A stretch of 64,000 nt of DNA from Variovorax paradoxus EPS (GTDB lineage Bacteria > Pseudomonadota > Gammaproteobacteria > Burkholderiales > Burkholderiaceae_C), in NCBI RefSeq assembly GCF_000184745.1, contig NC_014931.1:3410001-3474000 (forward strand), given 5' to 3'. Numbering within the stretch: position 1 is the first letter of the stretch; each line of letters opens with the position of its first letter. The notes under the pieces were generated by a model. The model had not been told where the DNA came from. It did no database searches and saw nothing but the letters and a program-made list of their open reading frames with translations. Shown here in pieces: positions 1-7,274 of this stretch. The position numbers and the translations under genes were made by a program.

Positions 1-1
1 C

Positions 2-196
2 ACCGTGCGAATCGACGGGCTCGGCGCCCTGCCCCTGCGCACCGTGTACACCGACGCCCAGGGCCGACAGCATTCGTTCGATCCAACGCAGGCGCAGGCA
101 CTCGGCCTCGATGGGGGCAAGCTGTCCATTGCGGCGCTGCGACAGCCGCCTACGGGCCGCGTGGCGGCCGCCATGGTGACGGTCAGCTACAACTGA
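2..196 (+). CDS. C-terminal end of a protein of unknown function (5' truncated)
   Basis: The reading frame is open from the first bases and ends at a TGA at 194-196, so only the last ~64 residues are visible; the gene begins outside the window. The fragment is soluble-looking, with alternating hydrophobic residues near the end (MVTVSYN) that would suit a beta-strand. I do not recognise the family and no motif is diagnostic. It converges on the SDR gene with an 18-bp gap and no obvious terminator hairpin between them. Confidence 0.5.
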   Translation, partial: TVRIDGLGALPLRTVYTDAQGRQHSFDPTQAQALGLDGGKLSIAALRQPPTGRVAAAMVTVSYN

Positions 197-214
197 CCAC
201 GCACCGGCGCAACC

Positions 215-1120
215 TCAAGCTGCGCGAAGCTGCTCGCGCAGCTTCTGGCCGATCTCGGGCCTCTCGAGGAACGGATCGGCAGGGTTCACGACCGACACGA
301 TGTTCTCCATCCGGGCGCGCACATTGCCCAATGCCTTGGGGTGGCTGAACACGTAGAACTGGTTGTCGCTGATCGCATCGAACACCTTCGCCGCGACTTC
401 GGCTGCGGTGATCTTGCCGCTGCTCACCGCCTTGTTGCTCATGGCCTGGCCGATGAGCTGGCTCTTGGTGAGTTCGCTGTCCTTCGGCGCATTCGGACGA
501 TTGCGCTCGCTGCTCGTGATGCCGGTCGGCACGAAGTACGGGCACAGGAGGCTCGCACCGATCTGGTCGGTGACCAGCGTCAGATCCTGATACAGCGTTT
601 CGGTGAGGCTCACGACCGCGGCCTTGGCGGCGTTGTAGATGCCCATGTTGGGCGGAGTGAGAAGGCCCGCCATGCTGGCGGTGTTGGTGATGTGGCCGCG
701 GTAGCCCGGGTCTTTCGCGGCGGCTTCGAGCATCATCGGCGTGAAGAGGCGCACGCCGTGGATCACGCCCCAGAGGTCCACGCCCAGCACCCATTCCCAG
801 TCGGCAACCGTGTTCTCCCACACGAGCCCGCCCGCGCCCACGCCGGCGTTGTTGAACACGAAGTGCGGCGCGCCGAAGCGCTCCTTCACGGCAGCGGCCA
901 GTGCTTCCATCTGCGCGGCATCGGACACATCGACCTTGCGGGCCAGCACCTGCACGCCGGCGGCTTCCATCTCGGCCGCGGCCTTGTCCAGCGCGTCCTG
1001 CTGCACGTCGACCAGCACGAGGTTCATGCCGCGCGCGGCGCCGATGCGCGCGCATTCGAGGCCGAAGCCCGAACCCGCGCCGGTGAGAACGGCGGTCTTG
1101 CCCTTGAAGTCCTGAATCAT
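215..1120 (-). CDS. SDR family NAD(P)-dependent oxidoreductase
   Basis: This is a classical short-chain dehydrogenase/reductase of 301 aa. The N-terminal Rossmann glycine motif TGAGSGFG is at residues 13-20, NNAG at about 90-93, the catalytic Ser near 149, and the YxxxK pair (Y162/K166) follows. These are the canonical cofactor-binding and catalytic residues, so it should oxidise or reduce an alcohol or ketone; the substrate cannot be told from sequence. The ATG at 1118-1120 was chosen because AAGGA lies just upstream and the SDR fold starts within a few residues; a longer in-frame extension has no SDR character. It is the last gene of the minus-strand acyl-CoA region and is separated from the next gene by 383 bp of palindromic DNA, so it may be transcribed separately. 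Confidence 0.9.
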   Translation of the reverse strand: MIQDFKGKTAVLTGAGSGFGLECARIGAARGMNLVLVDVQQDALDKAAAEMEAAGVQVLARKVDVSDAAQMEALAAAVKERFGAPHFVFNNAGVGAGGLVWENTVADWEWVLGVDLWGVIHGVRLFTPMMLEAAAKDPGYRGHITNTASMAGLLTPPNMGIYNAAKAAVVSLTETLYQDLTLVTDQIGASLLCPYFVPTGITSSERNRPNAPKDSELTKSQLIGQAMSNKAVSSGKITAAEVAAKVFDAISDNQFYVFSHPKALGNVRARMENIVSVVNPADPFLERPEIGQKLREQLRAA

Positions 1121-1149
1121 TTGCCGGTGTCCTTCTTGCGTTGAATGTC

Positions 1150-1314
1150 TCAGAGGCTGAGAGGCAATTCGGCGTGACCGAGCAGCCCCCGCAAATGGCC
1201 CCAATCAAGGCGCAAAGCACAGCCATAGCTCGGGCTATGGCGAGCATTTGCAACGCAGAATGGGGCCATTTGCGGGGGATGAGCGGTCACGTCGGATTGC
1301 TTCTCAGCCTCTCA
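1150..1314. repeat. Long near-palindromic element (about 165 bp)
   Basis: The two halves are inverted copies centred near 1232. AGAGGCTGAGAGGCAA (1152-1167) pairs with TTGCTTCTCAGCCTCT (1297-1312) with one mismatch. TGGCCCCA (1196-1203) pairs with TGGGGCCA (1261-1268), and the blocks between (GTGACCG, CCCCCGCAAATGGCC) also pair. The centre GCCATAGC-tcgg-GCTATGGC (1222-1241) forms its own tight hairpin. There is no transposase or coding capacity. The element could be a MITE-like or large REP-type element, a folded RNA acting as a terminator between the GST gene and the SDR, or a recombination relic. Confidence 0.75.
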
Positions 1315-1416
1315 TAGGTTGGAGCCGCTATTGAAGTACGGAACGCGCCATCGCGCAGTCACGAAGGTGCCCCGGCCGCGTGCCTCTCATACGGAAACGC
1401 GTTCAAAAATATCAAT

Positions 1417-1476
1417 CCGTTCACGCTGAGCTTGTCGAAGCGCCGCGCGAGACTTCGACAAGCTCAGTCCGAACGG
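1417..1476. repeat. REP-like palindrome, copy 1
   Basis: The 24-base arms 1417-1440 and 1453-1476 are inverted copies around the core GCTGAGCTTGTCGAAG / CTTCGACAAGCTCAG, with a 12-base loop. The same core recurs at 2487-2546 and 14603-14660, always between genes. This matches the extragenic repeats common in many high-GC proteobacteria. A role in mRNA 3'-end protection or termination is inference. Confidence 0.85.
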
Positions 1477-1503
1477 TTCTTGTTGATCAACCGCAAACTC
1501 GTA

Positions 1504-2442
1504 TCAGGCCTCTGTTTTTTTCAGCACATAGCCGATGCGCGGAAAGTGCACATGCACCGTGCCGATGCGCTCGTCGCTGCGCTCCAGCGTGTAGTGCGTG
1601 CGCGTGGCGGCCACCAGCGTGCCCGACGTTTCCTCCAGGCCGAAGCTCTCGGCGCGAATGGTCACCGCGCTGCCGAGCGCAATGCCGTGGTCGTCCTGGA
1701 AGGTGCTGTCGGTCAGCATCGTGTGGGGCGTCGCGGCCTTGGCCACGGCGATGGCTTCGTCGGCGCTGAACTTCTCGGGCGCGCCATGGCCGATGGCGGC
1801 CATGCGGTCCATCCAGTCGACCACTGCGGGCGTGAGGTCGAGGATGGTGCGCACCGACTCGATCCGGCGCGTGTACCAGAGCGGGTGGTAGGCCGCGAAG
1901 TCGGTGATGCTCGGCACTTCGCCGAGCAGGTAATGGCGATCGTCCAGCATGTCCGACAGGCGGCGCAGGTACGACTTGTAGGCGCTGGTGGCATCGGCCG
2001 GGCGCAGGCGCGTCATGTTGCCGGCGCTCATCTTGCCGCGGTCTTCGCCGAAGGCCTTGGCGGCTTCGGGCGGCGCCTTGGCGAACACTTCGGCCGCGCC
2101 TCTGGGCTGCAGGTTCCAGGCCATCGCGGCCCAGAACAGGGTTGTGTCGGCCCACTGCGCGAGGATGCGCGAGAGGCCCTTCTCGGGTTCGGGGTACAGC
2201 GTGGGCTCGGGCTGCAGGTGCTCCAGCACGTCGGCGATGAGCGCGCTGTCGCAGTACATGTCGGCGCCGATCTGCAGGAACGGCGTCTTGCGGTAGCCGC
2301 CTGTGAGCAGCTCCACATCGGGCTTGGGCATGATCGGCGGGATGAAGACCGACTTCCACGGCAGTTGCTTGGCGCCGAGGATCAGCCGCACCTTTTCCGA
2401 GAATGGGGAGGTGGTGTAGTGGTGGAGGATCAGGTCGGCCAT
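1504..2442 (-). CDS. Glutathione S-transferase family protein
   Basis: The 312-aa product begins like a GST N-terminal thioredoxin-fold domain (HYTTSPFSEKVRLIL, residues ~6-20, with a Ser-containing turn where GSTs bind glutathione), continues through a GYRKTPFLQ segment carrying the cis-Pro position, and has a long mostly helical C-terminal half. At ~310 aa it is longer than a typical ~210-aa GST and the last ~90 residues are extra. The ATG at 2440-2442 matches the start of the domain. The substrate is unknown; conjugation, isomerisation or detoxification are possible. It sits downstream of the AidB-like gene, separated from it by a REP palindrome. Confidence 0.85.
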   Translation of the reverse strand: MADLILHHYTTSPFSEKVRLILGAKQLPWKSVFIPPIMPKPDVELLTGGYRKTPFLQIGADMYCDSALIADVLEHLQPEPTLYPEPEKGLSRILAQWADTTLFWAAMAWNLQPRGAAEVFAKAPPEAAKAFGEDRGKMSAGNMTRLRPADATSAYKSYLRRLSDMLDDRHYLLGEVPSITDFAAYHPLWYTRRIESVRTILDLTPAVVDWMDRMAAIGHGAPEKFSADEAIAVAKAATPHTMLTDSTFQDDHGIALGSAVTIRAESFGLEETSGTLVAATRTHYTLERSDERIGTVHVHFPRIGYVLKKTEA

Positions 2443-2486
2443 GGGTTTCGGTTTCCTTGTAGTCGTGAGGCTGAATCCACCCTCAA

Positions 2487-2546
2487 CCGTTCGGGCTGAG
2501 CTTGTCGAAGCCGCGCGCGGCACGTCGACAAGCTCAGTGCGAACGG
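2487..2546. repeat. REP-like palindrome, copy 2
   Basis: The inverted arms 2487-2510 and 2523-2546 carry the same GAGCTTGTCGA core as copies 1 and 3, with the CCGTTCGGGCTGAG flank and a 12-base loop. It occupies the 126-bp gap between the AidB-like gene and the GST gene. Confidence 0.85.
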
Positions 2547-2568
2547 GTTCGCGGGGTGGCGTGAATAT

Positions 2569-4209
2569 CTATAGCGGACTTGCCCGCTGAACGATCGAAT
2601 CGAAATCGGTGCCCGCGCCCAGCGTGCCGAAGGCATTGCCCCAGTCGCCGCCCAGCCGCGAGGCGCAGAACGCGCCGACCACCGCGGGCGGTGCGGTCTG
2701 TGCGAGCAACGAAGCCTGCACGGCCAGCGCCACGTCCTGTGCCAGACGACGCGCCTCCACCTCGGAGGCCATCGCCTCGATGCGGGCCGGCAGCGCGTCG
2801 GCCAGCCGGTCGAGCGCGGCATGCTGGCCACGTGCAGGAGCAAGCTCCTTGGTCAGCGCCGCCACTGCATCGCCCTTGCGCAGGCCCCGCAGCAGGTCGA
2901 GCGCCATGATGTTGCCCGCGCCTTCCCAGATCGAGTTGAGCGGCATCTCGCGGTAGACGCGCGCCATGATGCCTTCGCCGCCCTCTTCCACATAGCCGTT
3001 GCCGCCGAGGCACTCCATCGCTTCCTGCGCGAAGTGGCTGCCGCGCTTGCAGATCCAGAACTTGGCGACCGGCGTGAGCAGGCGCGCCATCAGGCGCTCG
3101 TGCTCGTCGTCCGGGTAATCGAAGGCGCGGGCCAGGCGAATGGCCAGCGCGGTCGAGGCTTCGCTTTCGAGCGCGAGGTCAGCCAGCACATTCTTCATGA
3201 GCGGCTGCTCGATCAGCGGCTTGCCGAAGGCGTTGCGCTGCGATGCATGGTTGATGGCGATGCTCAACGCCTGACGCATAAGACCGCTCGTGCCGAGCGC
3301 GCAGTCGAGCCGGGTCATCGTGCCCATTTCGAGGATCTGCGGAATGCCGCGCCCCTCCTCGCCCACGAGCCAGGCGCTGGCGCCGTGAAACTCGACCTCG
3401 GAACTCGCATTGGCCTTGTTGCCGAGCTTGTCCTTCAGGCGCTGGATGTGGATGGCGTTGCGCGTGCCATCGGGCAATACACGCGGCAGGAAGAAGCAGC
3501 TCAACCCGGCCGGCGCCTGCGCGAGCACCAGGAAGGCATCGCACATCGGCGCCGAGAAGAACCACTTGTGGCCGGTGATCGCATAGCGCTCGCCCCACGC
3601 ATCGCTGCCGTCACGCACGGCTTGCGTGGTGTTGGCCCGCACGTCGGAGCCGCCCTGCTTCTCGGTCATGCCCATGCCCATGGTCACACCGGGCTTGTCC
3701 TTGAAGGACTTGAGCGCAGGGTCGTACCAAAGGCTGGTGAGCTTGGGGCCCCAATCGGCGTACACGGCCGCATTGCTGCGCAGCGCGGGTGTGACCGCAT
3801 AGCTCATCGAGATCGGGCAGAGCATCGACGGCTCCAGCTCGGTGAAGAGCATGAAGCCCGCCGCACGCAGCACATGTGGCGAAGCAGAGGTGCCGGCCCA
3901 CGGCGTGCCATGCAAACCGGCGCCCACGGCAGCGGACATCAGCACGTGGTAGCTCGGATGGAACTCCACCTCGTCGATGCGCCGCCCGAAGCGGTCGTGC
4001 GTGTGCAACTCGGGCGTGTGGATGTTGGCCAGCCGCGCATGCGTCTGCATCTCGGCCGAGCCGATGGTTACACCCAATTCCTGCAACGGCGCCACCTGCA
4101 GCTGCGGCGCATTGAATTTCAACGCATCGCGCAAAGGCCGGTTGGTTTCGAAGAGGTTGTAGTCCGCCAGCGGTGCGGGCTGGTTGAACACCTCGTGCGT
4201 CGTTTCCAT
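2569..4209 (-). CDS. AidB-like acyl-CoA dehydrogenase family protein
   Basis: The 546-aa protein follows Escherichia coli AidB along its length. It has the N-terminal VFNQPAPL motif, ARLANIHTPEL, the MGMTEKQGGSDVRANT flavin-site motif (residues ~175-190), HKWFFSAPMCDAFLVLAQ, LKDKLGNKANASSEVEFHGA, and the C-terminal REMPLNSIWEGAGNIMALD segment. AidB-type flavoproteins bind FAD and, in E. coli, are induced by alkylation and bind DNA. In this setting, inside an acyl-CoA cluster, the protein could instead be a catabolic acyl-CoA dehydrogenase. It is 32 bp downstream of the CurA-like gene and probably shares its transcript. Confidence 0.9.
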   Translation of the reverse strand: METTHEVFNQPAPLADYNLFETNRPLRDALKFNAPQLQVAPLQELGVTIGSAEMQTHARLANIHTPELHTHDRFGRRIDEVEFHPSYHVLMSAAVGAGLHGTPWAGTSASPHVLRAAGFMLFTELEPSMLCPISMSYAVTPALRSNAAVYADWGPKLTSLWYDPALKSFKDKPGVTMGMGMTEKQGGSDVRANTTQAVRDGSDAWGERYAITGHKWFFSAPMCDAFLVLAQAPAGLSCFFLPRVLPDGTRNAIHIQRLKDKLGNKANASSEVEFHGASAWLVGEEGRGIPQILEMGTMTRLDCALGTSGLMRQALSIAINHASQRNAFGKPLIEQPLMKNVLADLALESEASTALAIRLARAFDYPDDEHERLMARLLTPVAKFWICKRGSHFAQEAMECLGGNGYVEEGGEGIMARVYREMPLNSIWEGAGNIMALDLLRGLRKGDAVAALTKELAPARGQHAALDRLADALPARIEAMASEVEARRLAQDVALAVQASLLAQTAPPAVVGAFCASRLGGDWGNAFGTLGAGTDFDSIVQRASPL

Positions 4210-4241
4210 GGTCGGCTCCTTTGCCGTGCGCTCAGTTCATT

Positions 4242-5258
4242 TCAGATCAGCTTGACGAGTTGCTTGCCGAAATTCTTGCCCTTCAGCAAACCCAGGAAGG
4301 CCTCGGGGGCGGATTCGATGCCCTGCGCGACCGACTCGCGCGGCCTCAGCTTGCCGGTGCCCACCAGCGTGCCGAGCTCGGTCAGCGCCTCAGGCCACAC
4401 TTCCATGTGCTCGCTGACGATGAAGCCCTCGATCTTCAGCCGGTTGATGAGGATCAGCGCCGGGTTCGCCAGCGGCAGCGGCGCGCCGTCGTAGCCCGCG
4501 ATCATCCCGCACAGCGCCACGCGTGCAAAGGCGTTGCAGCGCAGCAGCACCGCATCGAAGATGTAGCCGCCGACGTTCTCGAAGTAGCCGTCGATGCCGT
4601 CGGGACAGGCTTCCTTCAACGCCGCGCTCATCGACTTCACGTCGGGGTGCTGGCGGTAGTCGATGCAGGCGTCGAAGCCGAGTTCGTCGGTCACGTACTT
4701 GCACTTGTCCGGGCCGCCCGCGATGCCGACCACGCGCAGGCCGCGCGCCTTGGCCAGCGCACCGAAGGCGCTGCCCACCGCGCCGCTGGCCGCCGTGATG
4801 ACCACGGTTTCGCCGGCCTTGGGCGCAATGATCTTCACGAGGCCATACCACGCGGTCACGCCCGGCATGCCGACCGCACCCAGGTAGTGCGACAGCGGCA
4901 CGTGCGTGGTGTCGACCTTCTTCAGCGCGCCGGGCTGCGAGGCATCGACCACGCTGTACTCCTGCCAGCCGCCGAAGCCGACCACCTTGTCGCCGACCGC
5001 GTACTTCGGGTGCTTGCTCTCGACCACTTCGCCAACGGTGCCACCCTGGAAGACCTGGCCCACGGGCTGGTTGGCGGTGTAGCTCTTCGAGTCGTTCATG
5101 CGCCCGCGCATGTACGGGTCGAGGCTCATGTAGTGGTGGCGCACCAGCACCTGGTTGTCGGCGAGCGCGGGCGTCTGGACGGTCACCAGCTTGAAGTTGC
5201 TCGCGGTGGCTTCGCCTTCGGGGCGGTTGTCGAGGTGGATCTGCTTGTTCGTGGGCAT
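4242..5258 (-). CDS. NADP-dependent oxidoreductase, CurA/MDR family
   Basis: The 338-aa protein is a medium-chain reductase without zinc ligands, of the curcumin reductase/leukotriene B4 dehydrogenase type. The N-terminus has MSLDPYMRGRM (residues ~44-54), the Rossmann loop reads AASGAVGSAFGALAK (~155-169), and GIAGG follows. Family members reduce the alpha,beta double bond of enones using NADPH; a role in saturating an unsaturated acyl or ketone intermediate here is inference. Its ATG at 5256-5258 is preceded by an AGGAG-like sequence. It lies 33 bp after the thioesterase gene. Confidence 0.9.
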   Translation of the reverse strand: MPTNKQIHLDNRPEGEATASNFKLVTVQTPALADNQVLVRHHYMSLDPYMRGRMNDSKSYTANQPVGQVFQGGTVGEVVESKHPKYAVGDKVVGFGGWQEYSVVDASQPGALKKVDTTHVPLSHYLGAVGMPGVTAWYGLVKIIAPKAGETVVITAASGAVGSAFGALAKARGLRVVGIAGGPDKCKYVTDELGFDACIDYRQHPDVKSMSAALKEACPDGIDGYFENVGGYIFDAVLLRCNAFARVALCGMIAGYDGAPLPLANPALILINRLKIEGFIVSEHMEVWPEALTELGTLVGTGKLRPRESVAQGIESAPEAFLGLLKGKNFGKQLVKLI

Positions 5259-5291
5259 GGGGTTCTCCTGGGGAATTCGTTCGTTCGTCGG

Positions 5292-5765
5292 TCAGTCGGT
5301 GGAAGGCGGCCGCATCGCGTTCGCGCTGGCGGGGCCCGTCGGCAGGCGCCGCTTCACGTACTTGAAGGTGCCTGTGGCATGGGCGCACACGCGCTCCTGC
5401 TCGTCGTAGATCTTGGCTTCGGTAAACGCCAGCGTCGCGGTGCGATGAATGAGCGTGCCGCGCGCATGCAGCGGGCCGACCGAGGGCTGCATGAAGCTGG
5501 TCTTCATCTCGATGGTGACCACGCCGGTCTCGGGCGCCACGCTGCGCGCGGCTGCGGCCATGGTGATGTCCAGCAGCGTCATGCAGGCGCCGCCGTGCGT
5601 CACGTCGAAGGTGTTCAGGTGCTCGGGCTTGGCGGTGTAGATGATCTCGGACTCGCCGCCCTCGAACTTCGTGAGTTCGAAACCCAAGTGGCGTGCGAAC
5701 GGAATCTGGCTCGTGTACGAGCGGATGTTGATGTCGGAGGAAGGAGAAGAAGCGTCTGTGGTCAT
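5292..5765 (-). CDS. PaaI-type hotdog thioesterase
   Basis: The 157-aa product fits the single hotdog-fold thioesterase family. The HGGACMTLLD motif (near residue 65) marks the hotdog helix and active site, and IEMKTSFMQP and ARGTLIHRTATLAF follow as the expected strands. It should hydrolyse an acyl-CoA thioester, releasing CoA. The ATG at 5763-5765 is chosen over an upstream extension that is Arg/Pro-rich, lies in a repeated intergenic element and resembles no family. It is one of two thioesterases in the cluster; the other is at 9148-9606. Confidence 0.88.
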   Translation of the reverse strand: MTTDASSPSSDINIRSYTSQIPFARHLGFELTKFEGGESEIIYTAKPEHLNTFDVTHGGACMTLLDITMAAAARSVAPETGVVTIEMKTSFMQPSVGPLHARGTLIHRTATLAFTEAKIYDEQERVCAHATGTFKYVKRRLPTGPASANAMRPPSTD

Positions 5766-5800
5766 TGAATCTTTTCGTGAGACACCGCGGAACCGGCTTC

Positions 5801-5872
5801 GCCGGGCCGCTGGTGTTGCCCCCGGTGAGGGGCTTGGCGCGCGCGACACGAAGTGCGCGCAGCCTGGGGGAG
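5801..5872. repeat. Comamonadaceae-type intergenic stem-loop, copy 1
   Basis: The 111-bp gap between the SDR and thioesterase genes holds a CCCC-GGTGA-GGGG hairpin followed by a second hairpin in which GCGCG (5841-5845), a bulged A, CAC, a GAA loop, GTG and CGCGC (5856-5860) pair. The same architecture with a different stem sequence is found at 34136-34193. The paired changes in the stem imply selection on structure. Function is unknown. Confidence 0.65.
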
Positions 5873-5876
5873 AGCC

Positions 5877-6674
5877 TTACGCTGCGCCGAGGACCACGCT
5901 CACGCCGCCGTCCACCGCCAGCCACTGGCCGGTGATGTGCTTGCCGGCATCGCTCGCGTACAGCAGCGTCAGGCCCTTCAGGTCTTCGTCGTCGCCCAGG
6001 CGGCCCAGCGGCGCCTGCGCGGCCATCTTCTCTTCGCCCAGCGACTTGATGAGGCCCGCCGCCATCTTCGTCATGAAGAAGCCCGGGCAGATCGCATTCA
6101 CCGTGATGCCGTACTTGCCCCACTCGGCCGCCAGCGTACGGGTGAAGCCGATCACCGCGGTCTTGGAGGTGTTGTAGGCCAGCGTCTGCATCTCGGGCGG
6201 GTTGCCGTTCAGGCCGGCGATGGAGGCGATGTTGATGATGCGGCCCGTCTTCTTCGGGATCATGTAGCCGTTGGCGATCTGCTGCGACAGGATGAAGTAG
6301 CCGCGCACGTTGAGGTTCATCACCTTGTCCCACGCTTCGACGGGGTGGCTCTCGGCGGGCGAACCCCAGCTCGCGCCGGCGTTGTTGATGAGGATGTCGA
6401 CCGCGCCCATGCGCTGCAGCGTCTCGTCGGCGAGGCGCCGGGTGTCTTCTTCCTTGGAGCAGTCGGCGGCGATCCAGCGTGCGTCGATGCCGGCGGCCTG
6501 CAGCTCGGCGGCGGCCTGCTCCAGGTCGTCGGCCTTGCGCGAGCTCAGCATGATCTTGGCGCCCGCTTCGCCGAGTGCATGGGCCATCTGCAGGCCCAGG
6601 CCGCGCGAGCCGCCGGTGATGAGGGCGGTCTTGCCCTTGAGGTCGAAGAGCTGTTGAGTGGTGCGAGCGGTCAT
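5877..6674 (-). CDS. SDR family oxidoreductase (3-oxoacyl-ACP reductase-like)
   Basis: The 265-aa protein is a classical SDR. It has TGGSRGLG at residues 20-27, NNAG at 97-100, catalytic Ser 151, and Y167/K171, followed by the PGFF segment near 200 and a C-terminal GQWLAVDGG motif typical of FabG-like enzymes. It probably interconverts a 3-hydroxy and a 3-oxo group using NAD(P)H. Within this cluster a 3-hydroxyacyl-CoA or related alcohol is a sensible substrate, but that is inference. Translation starts at the ATG at 6672-6674, where the fold begins. Confidence 0.92.
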   Translation of the reverse strand: MTARTTQQLFDLKGKTALITGGSRGLGLQMAHALGEAGAKIMLSSRKADDLEQAAAELQAAGIDARWIAADCSKEEDTRRLADETLQRMGAVDILINNAGASWGSPAESHPVEAWDKVMNLNVRGYFILSQQIANGYMIPKKTGRIINIASIAGLNGNPPEMQTLAYNTSKTAVIGFTRTLAAEWGKYGITVNAICPGFFMTKMAAGLIKSLGEEKMAAQAPLGRLGDDEDLKGLTLLYASDAGKHITGQWLAVDGGVSVVLGAA

Positions 6675-6709
6675 GGGTTGTCTCCGGTGTTCTGTGAGAG
6701 GTAGGTCGA

Positions 6710-7012
6710 TCAGATTTCGTAATCCATGCACTGGCGGGCTTCACGGACTGCGCCGATGAAAGGCTTGAGCGCCACATGCTGCGGATGATCTGCATACGCG
6801 GCGAGCGCGGCTGCATCGGTGAATTCCGAATACAGCACCAGGTCATAGGTGGCTTCGAGCCCGGGCTGGGCAATGGCCACCTCGAAGCGGTGCGTGCCTG
6901 GCGAGAGCTTGGCGCAGGCATCGAGCAGCGCCTTGGCCTTCAGCAGGTTGGTCGCCTTGTCGGCACCTTCGGCGTGTTCCTTGAACTTCCACATCACGAT
7001 GTGCTTGAGCAT
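6710..7012 (-). CDS. Dabb family (stress-responsive alpha/beta barrel) protein
   Basis: This is a 100-aa single-domain protein with the Dabb signature. It starts MLKHIVMWKFK, has an HRFEVAIAQPG strand, a DLVLYSEFTD strand and a final HPQHVALKPFI segment. Dabb proteins form dimeric ferredoxin-like barrels; some act as small cyclases or stress proteins, but most have no assigned reaction. The start at 7010-7012 fits the family length exactly. It is 17 bp downstream of the two-TM protein gene. Confidence 0.88.
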   Translation of the reverse strand: MLKHIVMWKFKEHAEGADKATNLLKAKALLDACAKLSPGTHRFEVAIAQPGLEATYDLVLYSEFTDAAALAAYADHPQHVALKPFIGAVREARQCMDYEI

Positions 7013-7029
7013 GGTGCGGGCTCTCCTGC

Positions 7030-7272
7030 CTACTTCTTCTTGCCGTCGTCCAGGCGCGAACGCACATAGATGAGCACGACGCCCACCAGCGCGATCACGC
7101 CGCCGGGCACGGCCATCGACCATCCGAGCGTGGCATCGGTGCGGCCCGTAGCAATGCCGAGAATCAGCAGGAACAGGCCGCCGTAGATCAGGATCCAGAT
7201 CCACTTCTCGAGCCGCGCATGCGGCTTCGGGGGTTTGACGGGGGTGGGAGTGTTGGGGGCGGCGTTGGCCAT
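7030..7272 (-). CDS. Small two-helix inner-membrane protein
   Basis: The 80-aa protein has a Pro/Lys-rich N-terminal tail (residues 1-20) and two predicted membrane helices (about 25-43 and 51-69) joined by a short loop (GRTDATLGWS), and ends in a charged RSRLDDGKKK tail. I do not recognise a named family. Its ATG lies 2 bp after the acyl-CoA dehydrogenase stop, so the two are almost certainly co-translated. The tight linkage suggests a membrane accessory role in the same pathway, but nothing in the sequence shows what it does. Confidence 0.8.
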   Translation of the reverse strand: MANAAPNTPTPVKPPKPHARLEKWIWILIYGGLFLLILGIATGRTDATLGWSMAVPGGVIALVGVVLIYVRSRLDDGKKK

Positions 7273-7274
7273 TG

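Larger units (their letters stand above)
1121..1503. other. Gene-free palindrome-rich spacer
   Basis: This 383-bp gap between the GST-like gene and the SDR has no convincing coding sequence. It holds a roughly 165-bp near-perfect long inverted repeat (1150-1314) and a separate REP-like palindrome (1417-1476), described as their own entries. The stretch 1315-1416 shows nothing recognisable. Confidence 0.8.

Noticed and set aside
183..1253. 356-codon minus-strand frame overlapping the SDR gene
   Set aside because: It is a shifted frame of the SDR with Arg/Gly-rich sequence and no motif; the SDR frame has all catalytic residues.
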